A stretch of 64,000 nt of DNA from NCBI GenBank assembly GCA_017744715.1, contig JAGIAT010000006.1, positions 277,670 through 341,669 of the forward strand, in the 5' to 3' direction. Below, in pieces: positions 53,125 through 62,780 of the stretch. Position 1 is the first letter of the stretch. Every line of letters begins with the position of its first letter. Under the pieces are notes generated by a model, which was given only the letters and a program-made list of their open reading frames with translations, had not been told where the DNA came from and ran no database searches. This DNA is from Niabella sp. Its GTDB lineage: Bacteria > Bacteroidota > Bacteroidia > Chitinophagales > Chitinophagaceae. A program made the position numbers and the translations under genes.

Positions 53125-53781
53125 AGATAGCCGCAAAATACGGTGTTCTGCATTTTCGAATACCGTTGGCCTTAAATCAGGCCGCTTGTGCAGACCTGTG
53201 CCCGGTTGTTAACATGCGGCTTCTGATAGATATTGATGCAATGTTTTTTACCGTGTTGGAACGGAGGAGTAACTGATTGCCGATGTTTGCTTCGTTACCC
53301 CGGGCCCTGCTCAGGTATATCTGCACTCCGGGCTGCGGCAGTATCGATATCTGAAATTACCGGCCGGCGATTCTCTGGCTCATAGGCTTAGTACACGGTC
53401 GGGCTTCCCGCGCTTTTCCCCGTATCTTTTCCAATGCCGGACGTATTTGCTTAAAACGAAAACGGGTGAGACCAGCTCCGTTTTTTACACTTAGGAGCAT
53501 TTTGTGCTACGGCTTCATCTTTCCTGTAACGGCCGGTTGCATTCTTGCTGTTGCATTTTTTGCCCAGGCAGGGGATTTATTTTCAATTGCATCCGGTATC
53601 CGCGGGTAGCAGGTAGCTGGATGCGTTTCTGTTTCAATGAAATAGGAGAGCTTCCGGGTTGGTATCGGCCAAGGCATAAAACTTGATTGTAAGAATTCAT
53701 CGTGCTTTAATGAGCACAGAATAAACCAGGTGTAAGGGAAAACACCGTTATGAAATAAAAGGCCACTTTATTAAAACGTAA
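53125..53781. other. Non-coding stretch of about 650 bp before the catalase gene
   Basis: No gene of normal size. The only frame of any interest is a 47-codon minus-strand one at 53357-53500, very rich in Arg and Lys (FRFKQIRPALEKIRGKAREA), without recognised family. Just before the catalase gene GGTGT/ACACC around 53729-53746 can pair as a small hairpin. No TAnnTTTG promoter was found for the catalase. Confidence 0.4.
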
Positions 53782-55956
53782 ATGTATATGCCGAATCCAC
53801 CGATGCCCAATAATGATGGGACCAATAAAAAATTGAAAGACCTGGAGTCTGAAAAGGAACAGGCAATAGCTCAGGACATGACCAGCAATCAGGGGGTTAA
53901 AGTAAATGACGATCAAAATTCGCTGAAAGCCGGGGAACGGGGATCAACCTTGATGGAAGATTTTCTGTTCAGGGAAAAAATTACGCATTTTGATCATGAA
54001 CGGATCCCGGAGCGCGTTGTGCACGCACGCGGTTCAGCCGCTCACGGCGTATTTAAACTGTATGAACCCTTGCCTCATTTAACGAAAGCCGCATTCTTAA
54101 ATGACAACACAGAAGAAACACCGGTGTTTGTACGGTTTTCAACGGTGGCAGGTTCGAGGGGCTCAACAGATCTGGCGCGTGACGTTCGGGGCTTTGCCGT
54201 AAAATTCTATACGAAGGAAGGCAATTTTGATTTGGTTGGTAATAACATGCCGGTGTTTTTCATCCAGGATGCGATTAAGTTTCCGGATCTGATTCATGCG
54301 GTTAAACCGGAGCCTGATAATGAAATGCCCCAGGCCGCCTCCGCTCATGACACGTTTTGGGACTTTATCTCGCTGATGCCCGAATCGGCGCATATGATCA
54401 TGTGGTTGATGAGTGACAGAGCCATTCCCCGGAGCTACCGGATGATGGAGGGTTTTGGTGTGCATACATTTAGACTGGTTAACAGTTCCGGCGAATCGCA
54501 TTTTGTAAAGTTTCATTGGAAACCATTGCTTGGGGTGCATTCAGTAGCCTGGGACGAAGCGCAAAAAATATCGGGAAAGGATCCTGATTTTCACCGGCGG
54601 GATCTGTGGGATGCTATTGAGCATGGTGCTTATCCTGAGTGGGAGTTAGGTGTGCAGGTGGTTGCAGAAGCGGATGAGCATAAGTTTGACTTCGATCTGC
54701 TCGATGCTACCAAGATTATTCCGGAAGAGTTGGTGCCGGTGCAGCGGATAGGAAAGCTAACCCTGAATCGCAATCCCGACAATTTCTTTGCCGAAACCGA
54801 GCAGGTTGCATTCCATGTTGGCAATGTAGTGCCGGGAATTGATTTTACAGATGATCCTTTATTACAGGGACGCCTGTTTTCTTATACAGACACCCAGCTC
54901 ATCCGGCTTGGAGGTCCAAACTTCCATGAAATACCGGTTAACCGGCCACTGGTTGCCATTCACAACAATCAGCGCGATGGCTTCATGCGTCAGCAGATCA
55001 ACAAAGGCCGTGTTAGCTACCATCCCAATTCATTGGGCAGCGGATGCCCGTTTCAGGCTTCTATGGCGGATGGTGGTTTTCATTCCTTTGCCCGGGAAAC
55101 AAGCGGGCAGAAGACAAGGCAAAGAAGCCGCAGCTTCTTTGATCATTTCAGCCAGGCAAAATTATTTTTCGATAGCCAGTCCGATGCTGAAAAACAGCAT
55201 CTCATTGATGCATTTTCTTTTGAACTCGGGAAAGTAAAGGTGCTTGATATCCGTAAACGCATGCTCGGAATTTTGTCGCTTATCGACGGTACGCTGGCTG
55301 CCAGTGTTGCGAGTAAACTAGGACTTGATGTGCCGGAGGTGGAGCGGCCAATTAACAAAAGTATACCGGCCGACGGGCGAACGGAAGATTTTGAACCCGA
55401 ATTCAAAACGCCTTCCGTAGCGCGATCAGAAGCGCTTAGTATGGCTCAAACGATAAAGGACACCATTAAAACCCGGAAGATCGCTATATTGGTGGCGGAT
55501 GGCGTAAACAGTGAAGTATTGATAAGGATGCAGGATGCGCTTTCGGATCAGGGTGCTGTTACAGAAATCATAGCTCCCAAACAAGGATCCGTAATTGCGG
55601 AGGATGAAACGCTGGTGCCCGTGAACCAGAGCTTTCTTACGGCGGCTTCTGTGTTATACGATGCGGTTTTTCTGCCCGGAGGCATGAATAGTGTGGCCAC
55701 CCTGGCCGCAGATCCGGATGCCATTCATTTTCTGAATGAAGCATACCGCCATTGTAAAGCGATCGCCGTGGATGAGCAGGCTGATCAGGTAATACAGCAA
55801 ACCTATTTTGCCAAAAAGATGAAAGTGCCACCCGGAGATAGCGCTGAGGGGATTTTGATCAGCGGCGATATCGGGGTTTTAATAGAAGGGTTTATAAATG
55901 ACATAAAAAAACATCGCTTTTGGGATCGCGAGGCGATGCGTAAAGTACCGGCTTAA
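53782..55956 (+). CDS. katE: Large-subunit (HPII-type) catalase with DJ-1/PfpI-like C-terminal domain
   Basis: 724 aa, cytoplasmic. It degrades hydrogen peroxide. Distal His is H81 (ERVVHARGSAAHG), distal Asn N154 (LVGNNMPVFF) and the proximal haem Tyr Y368 (GRLFSYTDTQ); RFSTVAGSRGSTDLARDVRG is the catalase signature. The barrel ends near 500, then comes a linker and a class-I glutamine-amidotransferase/DJ-1-like domain (about 565-720; KIAILVADGVNSE, AVFLPGGMNSVATLA) found only in large-subunit catalases. Single gene with its own terminator. The extended N-terminus (1-60, charged) is also typical of HPII. Confidence 0.95.
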   Translation: MYMPNPPMPNNDGTNKKLKDLESEKEQAIAQDMTSNQGVKVNDDQNSLKAGERGSTLMEDFLFREKITHFDHERIPERVVHARGSAAHGVFKLYEPLPHLTKAAFLNDNTEETPVFVRFSTVAGSRGSTDLARDVRGFAVKFYTKEGNFDLVGNNMPVFFIQDAIKFPDLIHAVKPEPDNEMPQAASAHDTFWDFISLMPESAHMIMWLMSDRAIPRSYRMMEGFGVHTFRLVNSSGESHFVKFHWKPLLGVHSVAWDEAQKISGKDPDFHRRDLWDAIEHGAYPEWELGVQVVAEADEHKFDFDLLDATKIIPEELVPVQRIGKLTLNRNPDNFFAETEQVAFHVGNVVPGIDFTDDPLLQGRLFSYTDTQLIRLGGPNFHEIPVNRPLVAIHNNQRDGFMRQQINKGRVSYHPNSLGSGCPFQASMADGGFHSFARETSGQKTRQRSRSFFDHFSQAKLFFDSQSDAEKQHLIDAFSFELGKVKVLDIRKRMLGILSLIDGTLAASVASKLGLDVPEVERPINKSIPADGRTEDFEPEFKTPSVARSEALSMAQTIKDTIKTRKIAILVADGVNSEVLIRMQDALSDQGAVTEIIAPKQGSVIAEDETLVPVNQSFLTAASVLYDAVFLPGGMNSVATLAADPDAIHFLNEAYRHCKAIAVDEQADQVIQQTYFAKKMKVPPGDSAEGILISGDIGVLIEGFINDIKKHRFWDREAMRKVPA

Positions 55957-56080
55957 ACGGCGTATAGAGCCACCGGACTGGTTGAGGAGCACATCACATA
56001 TGCCGAAATACCTAAGGCTAGGCTATAAAACAAAAAGATTTAACAAAAGGCCTCAAACGCGGGCCAAAGATAAATGTAGA

Positions 56081-56110
56081 ACGGGAGGGGCTGGCCCTCC
56101 CGTTTTCTTT
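56081..56110 (+). terminator. Rho-independent terminator of the catalase gene
   Basis: ACGGGAGGG (56081-56089), loop GCTGG, CCCTCCCGT (56095-56103), then TTTCTTTTAATTT. A 9-bp GC-rich perfect stem with a T-rich tail, 125 bp after the catalase stop. The best terminator of the window. Confidence 0.85.
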
Positions 56111-56548
56111 TAATTTAAGAGCGGGAAACATTTTGAAGAGCCAGCCCATAACATTACCGGTTGAACCGGATCTTCGGCTGCGGATAGTTTGAATATGAGA
56201 GCACTTGTTACCTCATATATTTTCTTGGTGAATCCGTAACAGAAGCCGGCTCACCATTCATACTGGTACCCGAGACTGATTACTGCAGCTGCGGACGAAG
56301 CGGCTGTGTTTTGTTTTCGTCAGGATCGATAATGCTGATCTTGCAAAAATACCATAGGATCCAATTAAATAATATTTGATAATTATTTCTTTTCTTTGCG
56401 CCTGGTCATTTATACTGCTTTTGCATACCATCAGCCGAACTCAAAGAAATTAAATGATATTTTACCAATGAAAGTTTTATTGAACCCGCTTCTGTCGGTT
56501 AAGAAAATTGATAGCGTTTCAATTTGCAATAGGTACACGTTAAAGAAG
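56111..56548. other. Non-coding stretch between catalase terminator and sensor kinase
   Basis: About 440 bp. The in-frame region 56396-56548 could extend the kinase N-terminus (ATG at 56468), otherwise no gene or repeat is seen. Around 56371-56381 the sequence TAATATTTG is one base off the -7 consensus. Confidence 0.35.
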
Positions 56549-58381
56549 ATGCTGATCGTTTTTTTTCTATTCCTTTTTATTTTGCCGGTGGTGTATGGTG
56601 ACAATGTAAAAGATTCAGCCCGGAAGGTGATTTCCAGGATTGATCAGGCCTATGCAAGTGGTCGCATCGAAAGAAAAGTGTATCTCGACTCTGTTTATGC
56701 AACGGTGAACTTGCTCATATCAGCCAACATTAATTTTACCAATAAAGAAGCTATTGAGCTGTTAAGTCAATACCGGAAAACAATATGGGACGAGGACAAC
56801 ACTTATGAACAGAAGCGCAACTATTACGCTCTTTTAAGTTCCCAGGCCCATATGACCAGCCGTATGGGGGAGAAATTATACTATACGGAAAAAATTGACA
56901 AACTGGAGCGTGCTGCCAACCACAACAGGCCGTCACTTTCTGCTTTATCTTCCCTTGCCGGATATTACGACGTGGTGAATTTGCCGGAAAAAACAATTGA
57001 ACTTTACGAAAGATCAAAGACCTATATAGATACCATACCTCAGCTGGCCAGAAAAGAGCCCATGACCGGGAAGAACCTGGCACAGGCTGTCATTTTTCTT
57101 CATTTTACTGCAGCTGCTTATTACGATCTTGGGAAAATTGCCAATGGCGATGCTGCAGCTGCGTTTATGCAGCAAATCGTTCGCATCGCAAAAGAAAAAT
57201 ACGGTAAAGACAATAATTTGATGAGCGCCCTTGCTCATGTGCAGACCCTTACAGCGATTAAAGGGGCATCTGTAGTAAAAGACGCCGGGAAAGAGTGGAA
57301 GGCCATACAACAGATGGAAGCGCTACGAAACAGTGCCAGCACGCCCCAGGAGCGAAAAAACCTTATTGACCCGAATCTTGATTTCTGGAAACTTGACTAT
57401 TTTTTAATGCAGCGCAACCGCGACAGCACTGCCCGTTATCTTGAAATTTACAGGCGCGTTATACAAAACAGTGGAAAGCCCTACCTTTTATTCGTATATC
57501 AGGATTTCAAGGCAAAAGCACTGTATAACCAGGGGCTTTTTAAAGAAAGTGCCGATACGCTGAAAAGGGCGATAACAATCCTCGATTCGTCGCGCACGCT
57601 TATTGCGCGGGATATAGATCATATTCTATACGCACAAGCAGAGGCAGAGGAGAAACAATTGTTACTCGAAGAAGCCGCCGTAAAGCAAAAAGCAACGGAA
57701 CGCAAATTAATGCTCACAGGTTTGGCGCTCGGGCTTTTATTGTTGCTGGGTATATTTATAATACGATTTGTCCGTCAGAGGCAGCAGTCCCGGTTTTTAA
57801 AGTTCAAAATGAACCTTGCCCGTAATATACACGACGAAGCCAACCCGGCCCTTTTGTATGCAAAGGCCCTGGTGCGTTCACAGGCAACCGGTAACAGCGG
57901 CGAAAAAGCCGAGCTGGAAAAGCAAATTGATCATACGATGATGCTTATCCGCAGTCTGTCGCATGATCTCAGGTCAGACCGGCAATATACCATTGCCAGC
58001 CTCATTGAGGATACCGAACAGCTATTGCGAAAGCTAAATTCCGACAACAGTTTTACTTACTCCATCATAAAGTCATTGAATGAAAAACGCTTTATCAGTC
58101 ATTACCAATACTCCGAATTAAAAGCGATTTTAAATGAATGCATCACCAATACGATTAAACATGCCGAATTCAGCAAGATTGAAGTGGATTTCGTGCAAAA
58201 CAATAACCGGCTTACGATTACTTACAAGGACAATGGCAAAGGTTGGGATGGCGACAAAAAAAGCGAAGGCATGGGGCTAAAGAATATTGAAGAAAGGATC
58301 AACGGCCTTAATGGAGACTACCACATACAGACTCAGTACCCCAACGGGTACTCGATACAGCTGTCTGTATTATTAAGATAA
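56549..58381 (+). CDS. Orphan sensor histidine kinase with helical-repeat periplasmic domain
   Basis: 610 aa from ATG 56549, chosen because MLIVFFLFLFILPVVYG is a signal peptide; ATG 56468 adds 27 residues. Residues 20-385 are helical, TPR-like (LSSLAGYYDVVNLPEKTIELYERS) and lie outside the membrane; one span at about 390-410 (MLTGLALGLLLLLGIFII). Cytoplasmic kinase part: presumed phospho-acceptor H428 in LARNIHDEANPALLY, N-box N529 (LNECITNTIKHAE), G-box DNGKGWDG (from D561) and GMGLKNIEERI. It resembles NarX/LytS-type kinases with TPR sensors of Bacteroidota, but no response regulator gene lies next to it. The HDEANP H-box differs from the usual HDxxGQ. Confidence 0.88.
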   Translation: MLIVFFLFLFILPVVYGDNVKDSARKVISRIDQAYASGRIERKVYLDSVYATVNLLISANINFTNKEAIELLSQYRKTIWDEDNTYEQKRNYYALLSSQAHMTSRMGEKLYYTEKIDKLERAANHNRPSLSALSSLAGYYDVVNLPEKTIELYERSKTYIDTIPQLARKEPMTGKNLAQAVIFLHFTAAAYYDLGKIANGDAAAAFMQQIVRIAKEKYGKDNNLMSALAHVQTLTAIKGASVVKDAGKEWKAIQQMEALRNSASTPQERKNLIDPNLDFWKLDYFLMQRNRDSTARYLEIYRRVIQNSGKPYLLFVYQDFKAKALYNQGLFKESADTLKRAITILDSSRTLIARDIDHILYAQAEAEEKQLLLEEAAVKQKATERKLMLTGLALGLLLLLGIFIIRFVRQRQQSRFLKFKMNLARNIHDEANPALLYAKALVRSQATGNSGEKAELEKQIDHTMMLIRSLSHDLRSDRQYTIASLIEDTEQLLRKLNSDNSFTYSIIKSLNEKRFISHYQYSELKAILNECITNTIKHAEFSKIEVDFVQNNNRLTITYKDNGKGWDGDKKSEGMGLKNIEERINGLNGDYHIQTQYPNGYSIQLSVLLR

Positions 58382-58784
58382 ATTTGTAAAAAAGTTATAT
58401 GTTGTGGTAAAAGTCAATATGCTTCATAACCTTACCCCTTCACAAACTCCAAAAAGAATGACTGTAACGAATCGGGCAGCTTATTCCCGCAGGTTACGGC
58501 TTGCTGATGTGGATGGACTCCTTAACGCAGACACGGTTCCTATTCCCTGGTTTTGCAGAATCAGGAGAGCGTCATAAAAATCACAGGAGAACCGGGCAGG
58601 CACCAGCCCTTACAACAGGTAATAAAAGCAACACAATGAAAATACCCGGTGCTGAAGCTGTTGTGAAATTTAGAAGATCATTTCCCACTGTCGGGGCAAA
58701 TTGTAATCTTTAAAAATCGGAAAATATAAATATCCGTGCGCTGGCCAGCTTCGTTCTCAATTTGTTTTATAAACAGTGTTATTA
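58382..58784. other. Non-coding stretch after the sensor kinase
   Basis: About 400 bp. A 70-codon plus-strand frame at 58501-58713 has no protein-like features. No response regulator and no clear terminator seen. Confidence 0.4.
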
Positions 58785-58815
58785 TTGTAAGAATGACGTT
58801 TGTCTTTTATATTTG
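58785..58815 (+). promoter_or_regulatory. Promoter of the GH127-type gene
   Basis: TTG (58785-58787), 20 bp, TATATTTG (58808-58815): a full match to the Bacteroidota -33/-7 pattern, 55 bp before the ATG at 58871. It rules against any start upstream of about 58820. Confidence 0.65.
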
Positions 58816-58870
58816 TTCAATCGATTTCATTCCGAACGGGTTTGTTTGCCGTAATAGGGTTAGTTGCCAT

Positions 58871-61249
58871 ATGTTTAAGCGGATCATTATAGGCGTATTA
58901 TTGCTGGGCGTGCTGGAGCTGCCGGCTCAGGATAAATTGTATAACAATGCTTTCAGTCTTAGAGATGTGTTGTTGCTGCCGGGTCCCTTTCAGCATGCCC
59001 GGGATCTGAATATAGAAGTGCTGCTGAAGTACGACGTAGACCGTTTACTGGCGGGTTACCGGAAAGAGGCAGGGCTTCCTTCAAAGGCGGAAATATATCC
59101 GAACTGGGAGGGATTGGACGGACATATCGGCGGTCATTATTTGTCTGCACTGGCGATGAACTATGCGGCAACGGGCAATCTGGAATGTAAGCGGCGGATG
59201 GAGTATATCATCGCAACGTTAAAAGCCTGCCAGGAGGCCAATGGGAAAAAATATCCCGGCTGGGGCAGGGGATATGTGGGGGCGGTTCCGAACGGGCTGG
59301 GCTTATGGCCGGAAATAAAATCAGGCAACCTGGTGCCCGTTTCCAAATACTGGGTGCCCTGGTACAATGTACATAAGATGTATGCCGGTTTGCGGGATGC
59401 CTGGCTATATGCAGGCAATGAGGAAGCCAAAAGTATATTTTTGAGGTTTTGCGATTGGGCCGTTGATCTGACGGCGGCTTTGTCTGAAGAGCAGATGCAG
59501 CAAATGCTGGGTATAGAGCACGGTGGTATGAATGAAGTGTTTGCGGATGCTTATCAAATGACTGGCAATCAAAAATACCTGGTTGCCGCTAAACGTTTTT
59601 CACATCGTGAACTCCTGGACCCGCTTTCCAAAGGGATCGATAACCTGGATAACAAACATGCAAATACACAGGTGCCCAAAGCAATCGGTTTTGAGCGGGT
59701 GGGGGAATTGTCGAACAACAGCCCATATAAAAATGCTGGTCGTTTTTTCTGGGAAACCGTCGCACAGCACCGCTCATTGGCGTTGGGTGGTAACAGCCGG
59801 AGGGAATTTTTCCCCGGTGCAGCATCCTGCTACGATTTTGTAAACGATGTGGAGGGCCCCGAAAGCTGCAATACCTACAACATGTTGAAGTTGACGCAGG
59901 ATCTTTTCAGGCTGGATCCGAATGCCCGGTATATGGATTTTTATGAACGGGCATTGTTCAATCATATATTGTCTGCCCAGCACCCCGGGCATGGCGGGTA
60001 TGTGTATTTTACACCCGCGCGGCCCCGTCATTACCGGGTTTACTCGGCGCCTGGCCAGGCCATGTGGTGCTGTGTAGGCAGCGGCATGGAAAACCATGGA
60101 AAGTATGGGGAACAAATATATACCCACCAGCAAGATTCATTGTTCCTGAATCTTTTCATCGCCTCTGAGCTTAACTGGAAAGAAAAAGGGATCCGGTTAA
60201 AACAGGAGACGGCATTTCCGGATGAGGAAAAAACAAAACTAACGGTTACCGAAGGACAGTGCAGGTTTACGTTAATGATCCGGTATCCTTCCTGGGTAAA
60301 AGCCGGCGCTTTTCAGATCCTGGTAAACGGCAAACCGGTTGCGGTGGCCAAAAAAACAGGCGCCTATACCGGGATTTTACGCACCTGGAAAAAGGGGGAT
60401 GTTGTGCAGGTGGCCTTGCCCATGCGTACAACTATTGAACACCTGCCGCATGTAAGGGAATACATTGCTATTATGCACGGACCGATCCTTTTGGGAGCCA
60501 GAACGGGTACGGAGAACCTGCGCGGATTGCTGGCTGATGACGGCCGCTGGAGCCATATTGCCGGCGGCGAAAAATTACCGGTAGATCAGGCCCCGGTATT
60601 CATCGAAGATAAAACAGCAGCTATTGCCGGTCACCTCGTTCCTGTAAAAGGAAAACCCATGCAGTTTCAATTTGTGGATCAAAAAATGGCGAATCCGGAA
60701 AAATTGATATTGGAGCCGTTTTTCAGGATCCACGATGCCCGGTATATGATGTACTGGATGGCGCTTACACCTGCTCAATACAGCAGGCACATGGATTCGG
60801 TTGCCAATGCAGAGAAGGAAAAACTGGAGCTGGAAAAAAGAACGGTTGACTTTGTGGCCCCGGGGGAACAACAGCCGGAAGCGGATCATGTAATGCGATC
60901 CGAAAATTCAAAAAAAGGGGTGGCGCACGACCAAACATTTCGCGAAGCTGCCGGTGGTGGCTATTTCAGCTATTTGTTATCAACCGGTCATCAGTCGCAT
61001 CTGGGCATTTTACTGCGTTTTTGGGGTGGGGAATGGGGCCGGCGAAAATTTGATATCTATGTCGATGATGAAAAGCTGGCGTCTGTAGATAATAGTAATA
61101 AATGGAACCAATCGCGGTTTTTCGATGTGGTATATGAGATTCCGGATTCAATGGTAAAGGGTAAAACCGCGATCCGTATTAAGTTCCAGGCAGTGGAGGG
61201 TGTTAGCAGCAGTCCTGTATATTATTTACGGTTGGTGAAACAGCGGTAA
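58871..61249 (+). CDS. GH127/GH146-type beta-L-arabinofuranosidase (DUF1680)
   Basis: 792 aa from ATG 58871 (MFKRIIIGVLLLGVLELPAQ is a signal peptide and lies just after the promoter). The (alpha/alpha)6 barrel (about 30-450) has the zinc-cysteine site known from HypBA1-type enzymes: E331 and C333 in GPESCNTYNM, and C400-C401 in MWCCVGSGMENH, of which the first Cys should be the nucleophile. Beta-sandwich domains follow (YPSWVKAGAFQILVNG) with DUF4986-like and, at about 670-790, DUF6805-like tails (FWGGEWGRRKFDIYVDDEKL). Characterised relatives release beta-L-arabinofuranose from plant hydroxyproline-linked arabinan chains or rhamnogalacturonan side chains. It precedes the GH10 gene by about 190 bp. 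Confidence 0.92.
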   Translation: MFKRIIIGVLLLGVLELPAQDKLYNNAFSLRDVLLLPGPFQHARDLNIEVLLKYDVDRLLAGYRKEAGLPSKAEIYPNWEGLDGHIGGHYLSALAMNYAATGNLECKRRMEYIIATLKACQEANGKKYPGWGRGYVGAVPNGLGLWPEIKSGNLVPVSKYWVPWYNVHKMYAGLRDAWLYAGNEEAKSIFLRFCDWAVDLTAALSEEQMQQMLGIEHGGMNEVFADAYQMTGNQKYLVAAKRFSHRELLDPLSKGIDNLDNKHANTQVPKAIGFERVGELSNNSPYKNAGRFFWETVAQHRSLALGGNSRREFFPGAASCYDFVNDVEGPESCNTYNMLKLTQDLFRLDPNARYMDFYERALFNHILSAQHPGHGGYVYFTPARPRHYRVYSAPGQAMWCCVGSGMENHGKYGEQIYTHQQDSLFLNLFIASELNWKEKGIRLKQETAFPDEEKTKLTVTEGQCRFTLMIRYPSWVKAGAFQILVNGKPVAVAKKTGAYTGILRTWKKGDVVQVALPMRTTIEHLPHVREYIAIMHGPILLGARTGTENLRGLLADDGRWSHIAGGEKLPVDQAPVFIEDKTAAIAGHLVPVKGKPMQFQFVDQKMANPEKLILEPFFRIHDARYMMYWMALTPAQYSRHMDSVANAEKEKLELEKRTVDFVAPGEQQPEADHVMRSENSKKGVAHDQTFREAAGGGYFSYLLSTGHQSHLGILLRFWGGEWGRRKFDIYVDDEKLASVDNSNKWNQSRFFDVVYEIPDSMVKGKTAIRIKFQAVEGVSSSPVYYLRLVKQR

Positions 61250-61441
61250 TGCGGGTGCGCACATTATAGGGGGTATAACATTTTTTCCGATTCGTGGGCG
61301 TGCGAATCAAGGCGCACAGCCTTCGCTAATGCGGGATCCTCACGCGCCGCCCCGGCACTAAAAATGTATGCACCGGGTATTCATAACAGCAACTAAAAAA
61401 CGACTGGTTTTTACCCCTAACAATAAATGCACATAAATTCC

Positions 61442-62542
61442 ATGAAGAAGTTATTTCCTTTTGTAATCGTAATCCTCCTGAATGGCTGCGCCGGAACCCG
61501 GCAAATAAAAACGGCTGCAGGAAGCTTAAAAGATACCTATAAAAAGGACTTCCTGATCGGCGCAGCAATCAGCTGGCGGCAGGTTGAAGAAAAAGATCCG
61601 GTTGCCCGTGAGCTGGTGCCCCGGCAATTTAATACCGTTACACCCGAAAATCTTATGAAAGAGATGGAATTGACATCCGCATGGGGGACCTATGATTTTT
61701 CCAGGGCCGACCGGTTTGTAGACTTTGCAAAGGCGAACCATCTCCAGGTCAATGGTCATACGCTGGTATGGCACAGCCAGATGCCGGATTTTGCCCGGCG
61801 CATACAAAGTGCCGATTCTTTTCGTACATTTTTTACCGATCATATACGGAAAGTGGCAGGCCATTATAGTGGTAAAGTGCAGTCCTGGGATGTGGTAAAC
61901 GAAGCATTGAACGAGGATGGTACACTGCGCAGCTCCCCCTTTTTAAACAAGCTTGGAGCAAATTACATCGTGGACGCTTTTAAATTGACACAGGAGGTTG
62001 CGCCCAACACCGCGTTGTATTATAACGATTACAATAATGAACAGCCCAAAAAGCGGGCCGGTTGTATGGCACTGATAAAAAAAATTCAGCAGGCCGGCGT
62101 CCGGATAGATGGAGTAGGAATACAGGGGCACTGGCATGTTGGCAAACTGCCCTTTAAAGATATAGAAGAAAGCATCCTGCAATATGCGGCGTTAGGTATA
62201 AAAGTAGCGATCACCGAACTGGATATTGAAGTGCTGCCGCGCAATTTTACCGGTGCTGATGTAAGCCGCCGGATGAACGTTGGCGCCGGGTCCGATCCCT
62301 ATGCAAATGGCCTTCCGGAAACGGTACAAAAGCAACTGGCGGATGATTACGGGCAGCTGTTTGCATTATTGCTCCGGCATAAAGACAAGATCTCCCGCGT
62401 TACGTTTTGGGGCGTGCACGATGGACAAAGCTGGCTGAATAACTGGCCCATCGCCGGTAGAACCAGTTACCCGCTTTTGTTTGACAGGAAGGGCAACCCC
62501 AAATCCGCATTTTATAGCGTAATAAAAGCAAAGAAAAAATAA
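61442..62542 (+). CDS. GH10 endo-beta-1,4-xylanase lipoprotein
   Basis: 366 aa from ATG 61442 (an upstream ATG at 61427 adds five residues). Lipobox ILLNGC with the lipid Cys at residue 16, so it is membrane-attached, probably at the surface. Compact GH10 TIM barrel without accessory domain: FNTVTPENLMKEMEL, VNGHTLVWHSQMPDF, acid/base E154 (DVVNEAL) and nucleophile E259 (VAITELDIE), WGVHDGQSWLNNWP. It cuts the xylan backbone inside the chain. No SusCD or xylosidase cluster lies beside it; it follows the GH127-type gene on the same strand. Confidence 0.95.
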   Translation: MKKLFPFVIVILLNGCAGTRQIKTAAGSLKDTYKKDFLIGAAISWRQVEEKDPVARELVPRQFNTVTPENLMKEMELTSAWGTYDFSRADRFVDFAKANHLQVNGHTLVWHSQMPDFARRIQSADSFRTFFTDHIRKVAGHYSGKVQSWDVVNEALNEDGTLRSSPFLNKLGANYIVDAFKLTQEVAPNTALYYNDYNNEQPKKRAGCMALIKKIQQAGVRIDGVGIQGHWHVGKLPFKDIEESILQYAALGIKVAITELDIEVLPRNFTGADVSRRMNVGAGSDPYANGLPETVQKQLADDYGQLFALLLRHKDKISRVTFWGVHDGQSWLNNWPIAGRTSYPLLFDRKGNPKSAFYSVIKAKKK

Positions 62543-62574
62543 GATGGATAAAATGAGTACAACGGCTCCGGTAC

Positions 62575-62780
62575 CATAAAGAAACGCCCGGTGTAAACCA
62601 GTTGATATCGCTTTGAATATTTTCCTGCTGTTGGCAGGGCCTGGTAATATCTATGGTCAAACTGCAATGGTAAATTTTACAGGCCGGAACAAACTACTAT
62701 TAAACGGGAGCTGGCAGATGATGATTGATCCCTTCGCGCCTGGAAACGCGAAACAGGTTTGGCAGGAGCGAAAATCCGTT
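62575..62780 (+). pseudogene. 5' fragment of a GH2-type glycosidase gene
   Basis: The frame reads NIFLLLAGPGNIYGQTA (signal peptide-like), then FTGRNKLLLNGSWQMMIDPF and GNAKQVWQER, which is the usual opening of a GH2 sugar-binding domain (LNG-W---DP pattern). No start codon other than TTG/GTG-type is left, and similarity stops at 62780 where the GTGTCC repeat array begins; a stop follows at 62814. The remaining ~95% of the gene is absent from the window. So an ancestral third enzyme of the GH127/GH10 group has been lost. Confidence 0.65.

Noticed and set aside
58501..58713. 70-codon plus-strand frame between kinase and GH127-type genes
   Set aside because: No homology, no promoter, no protein-like pattern.
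58736..58870. N-terminal extension of the GH127-type gene
   Set aside because: The consensus promoter at 58785-58815 lies inside it and the signal peptide starts at 58871.
61285..61310. GATTCG-N8-CGAATC hairpin after the GH127-type gene, considered as terminator or part of a tRNA
   Set aside because: No T-run follows and no cloverleaf can be built around it.
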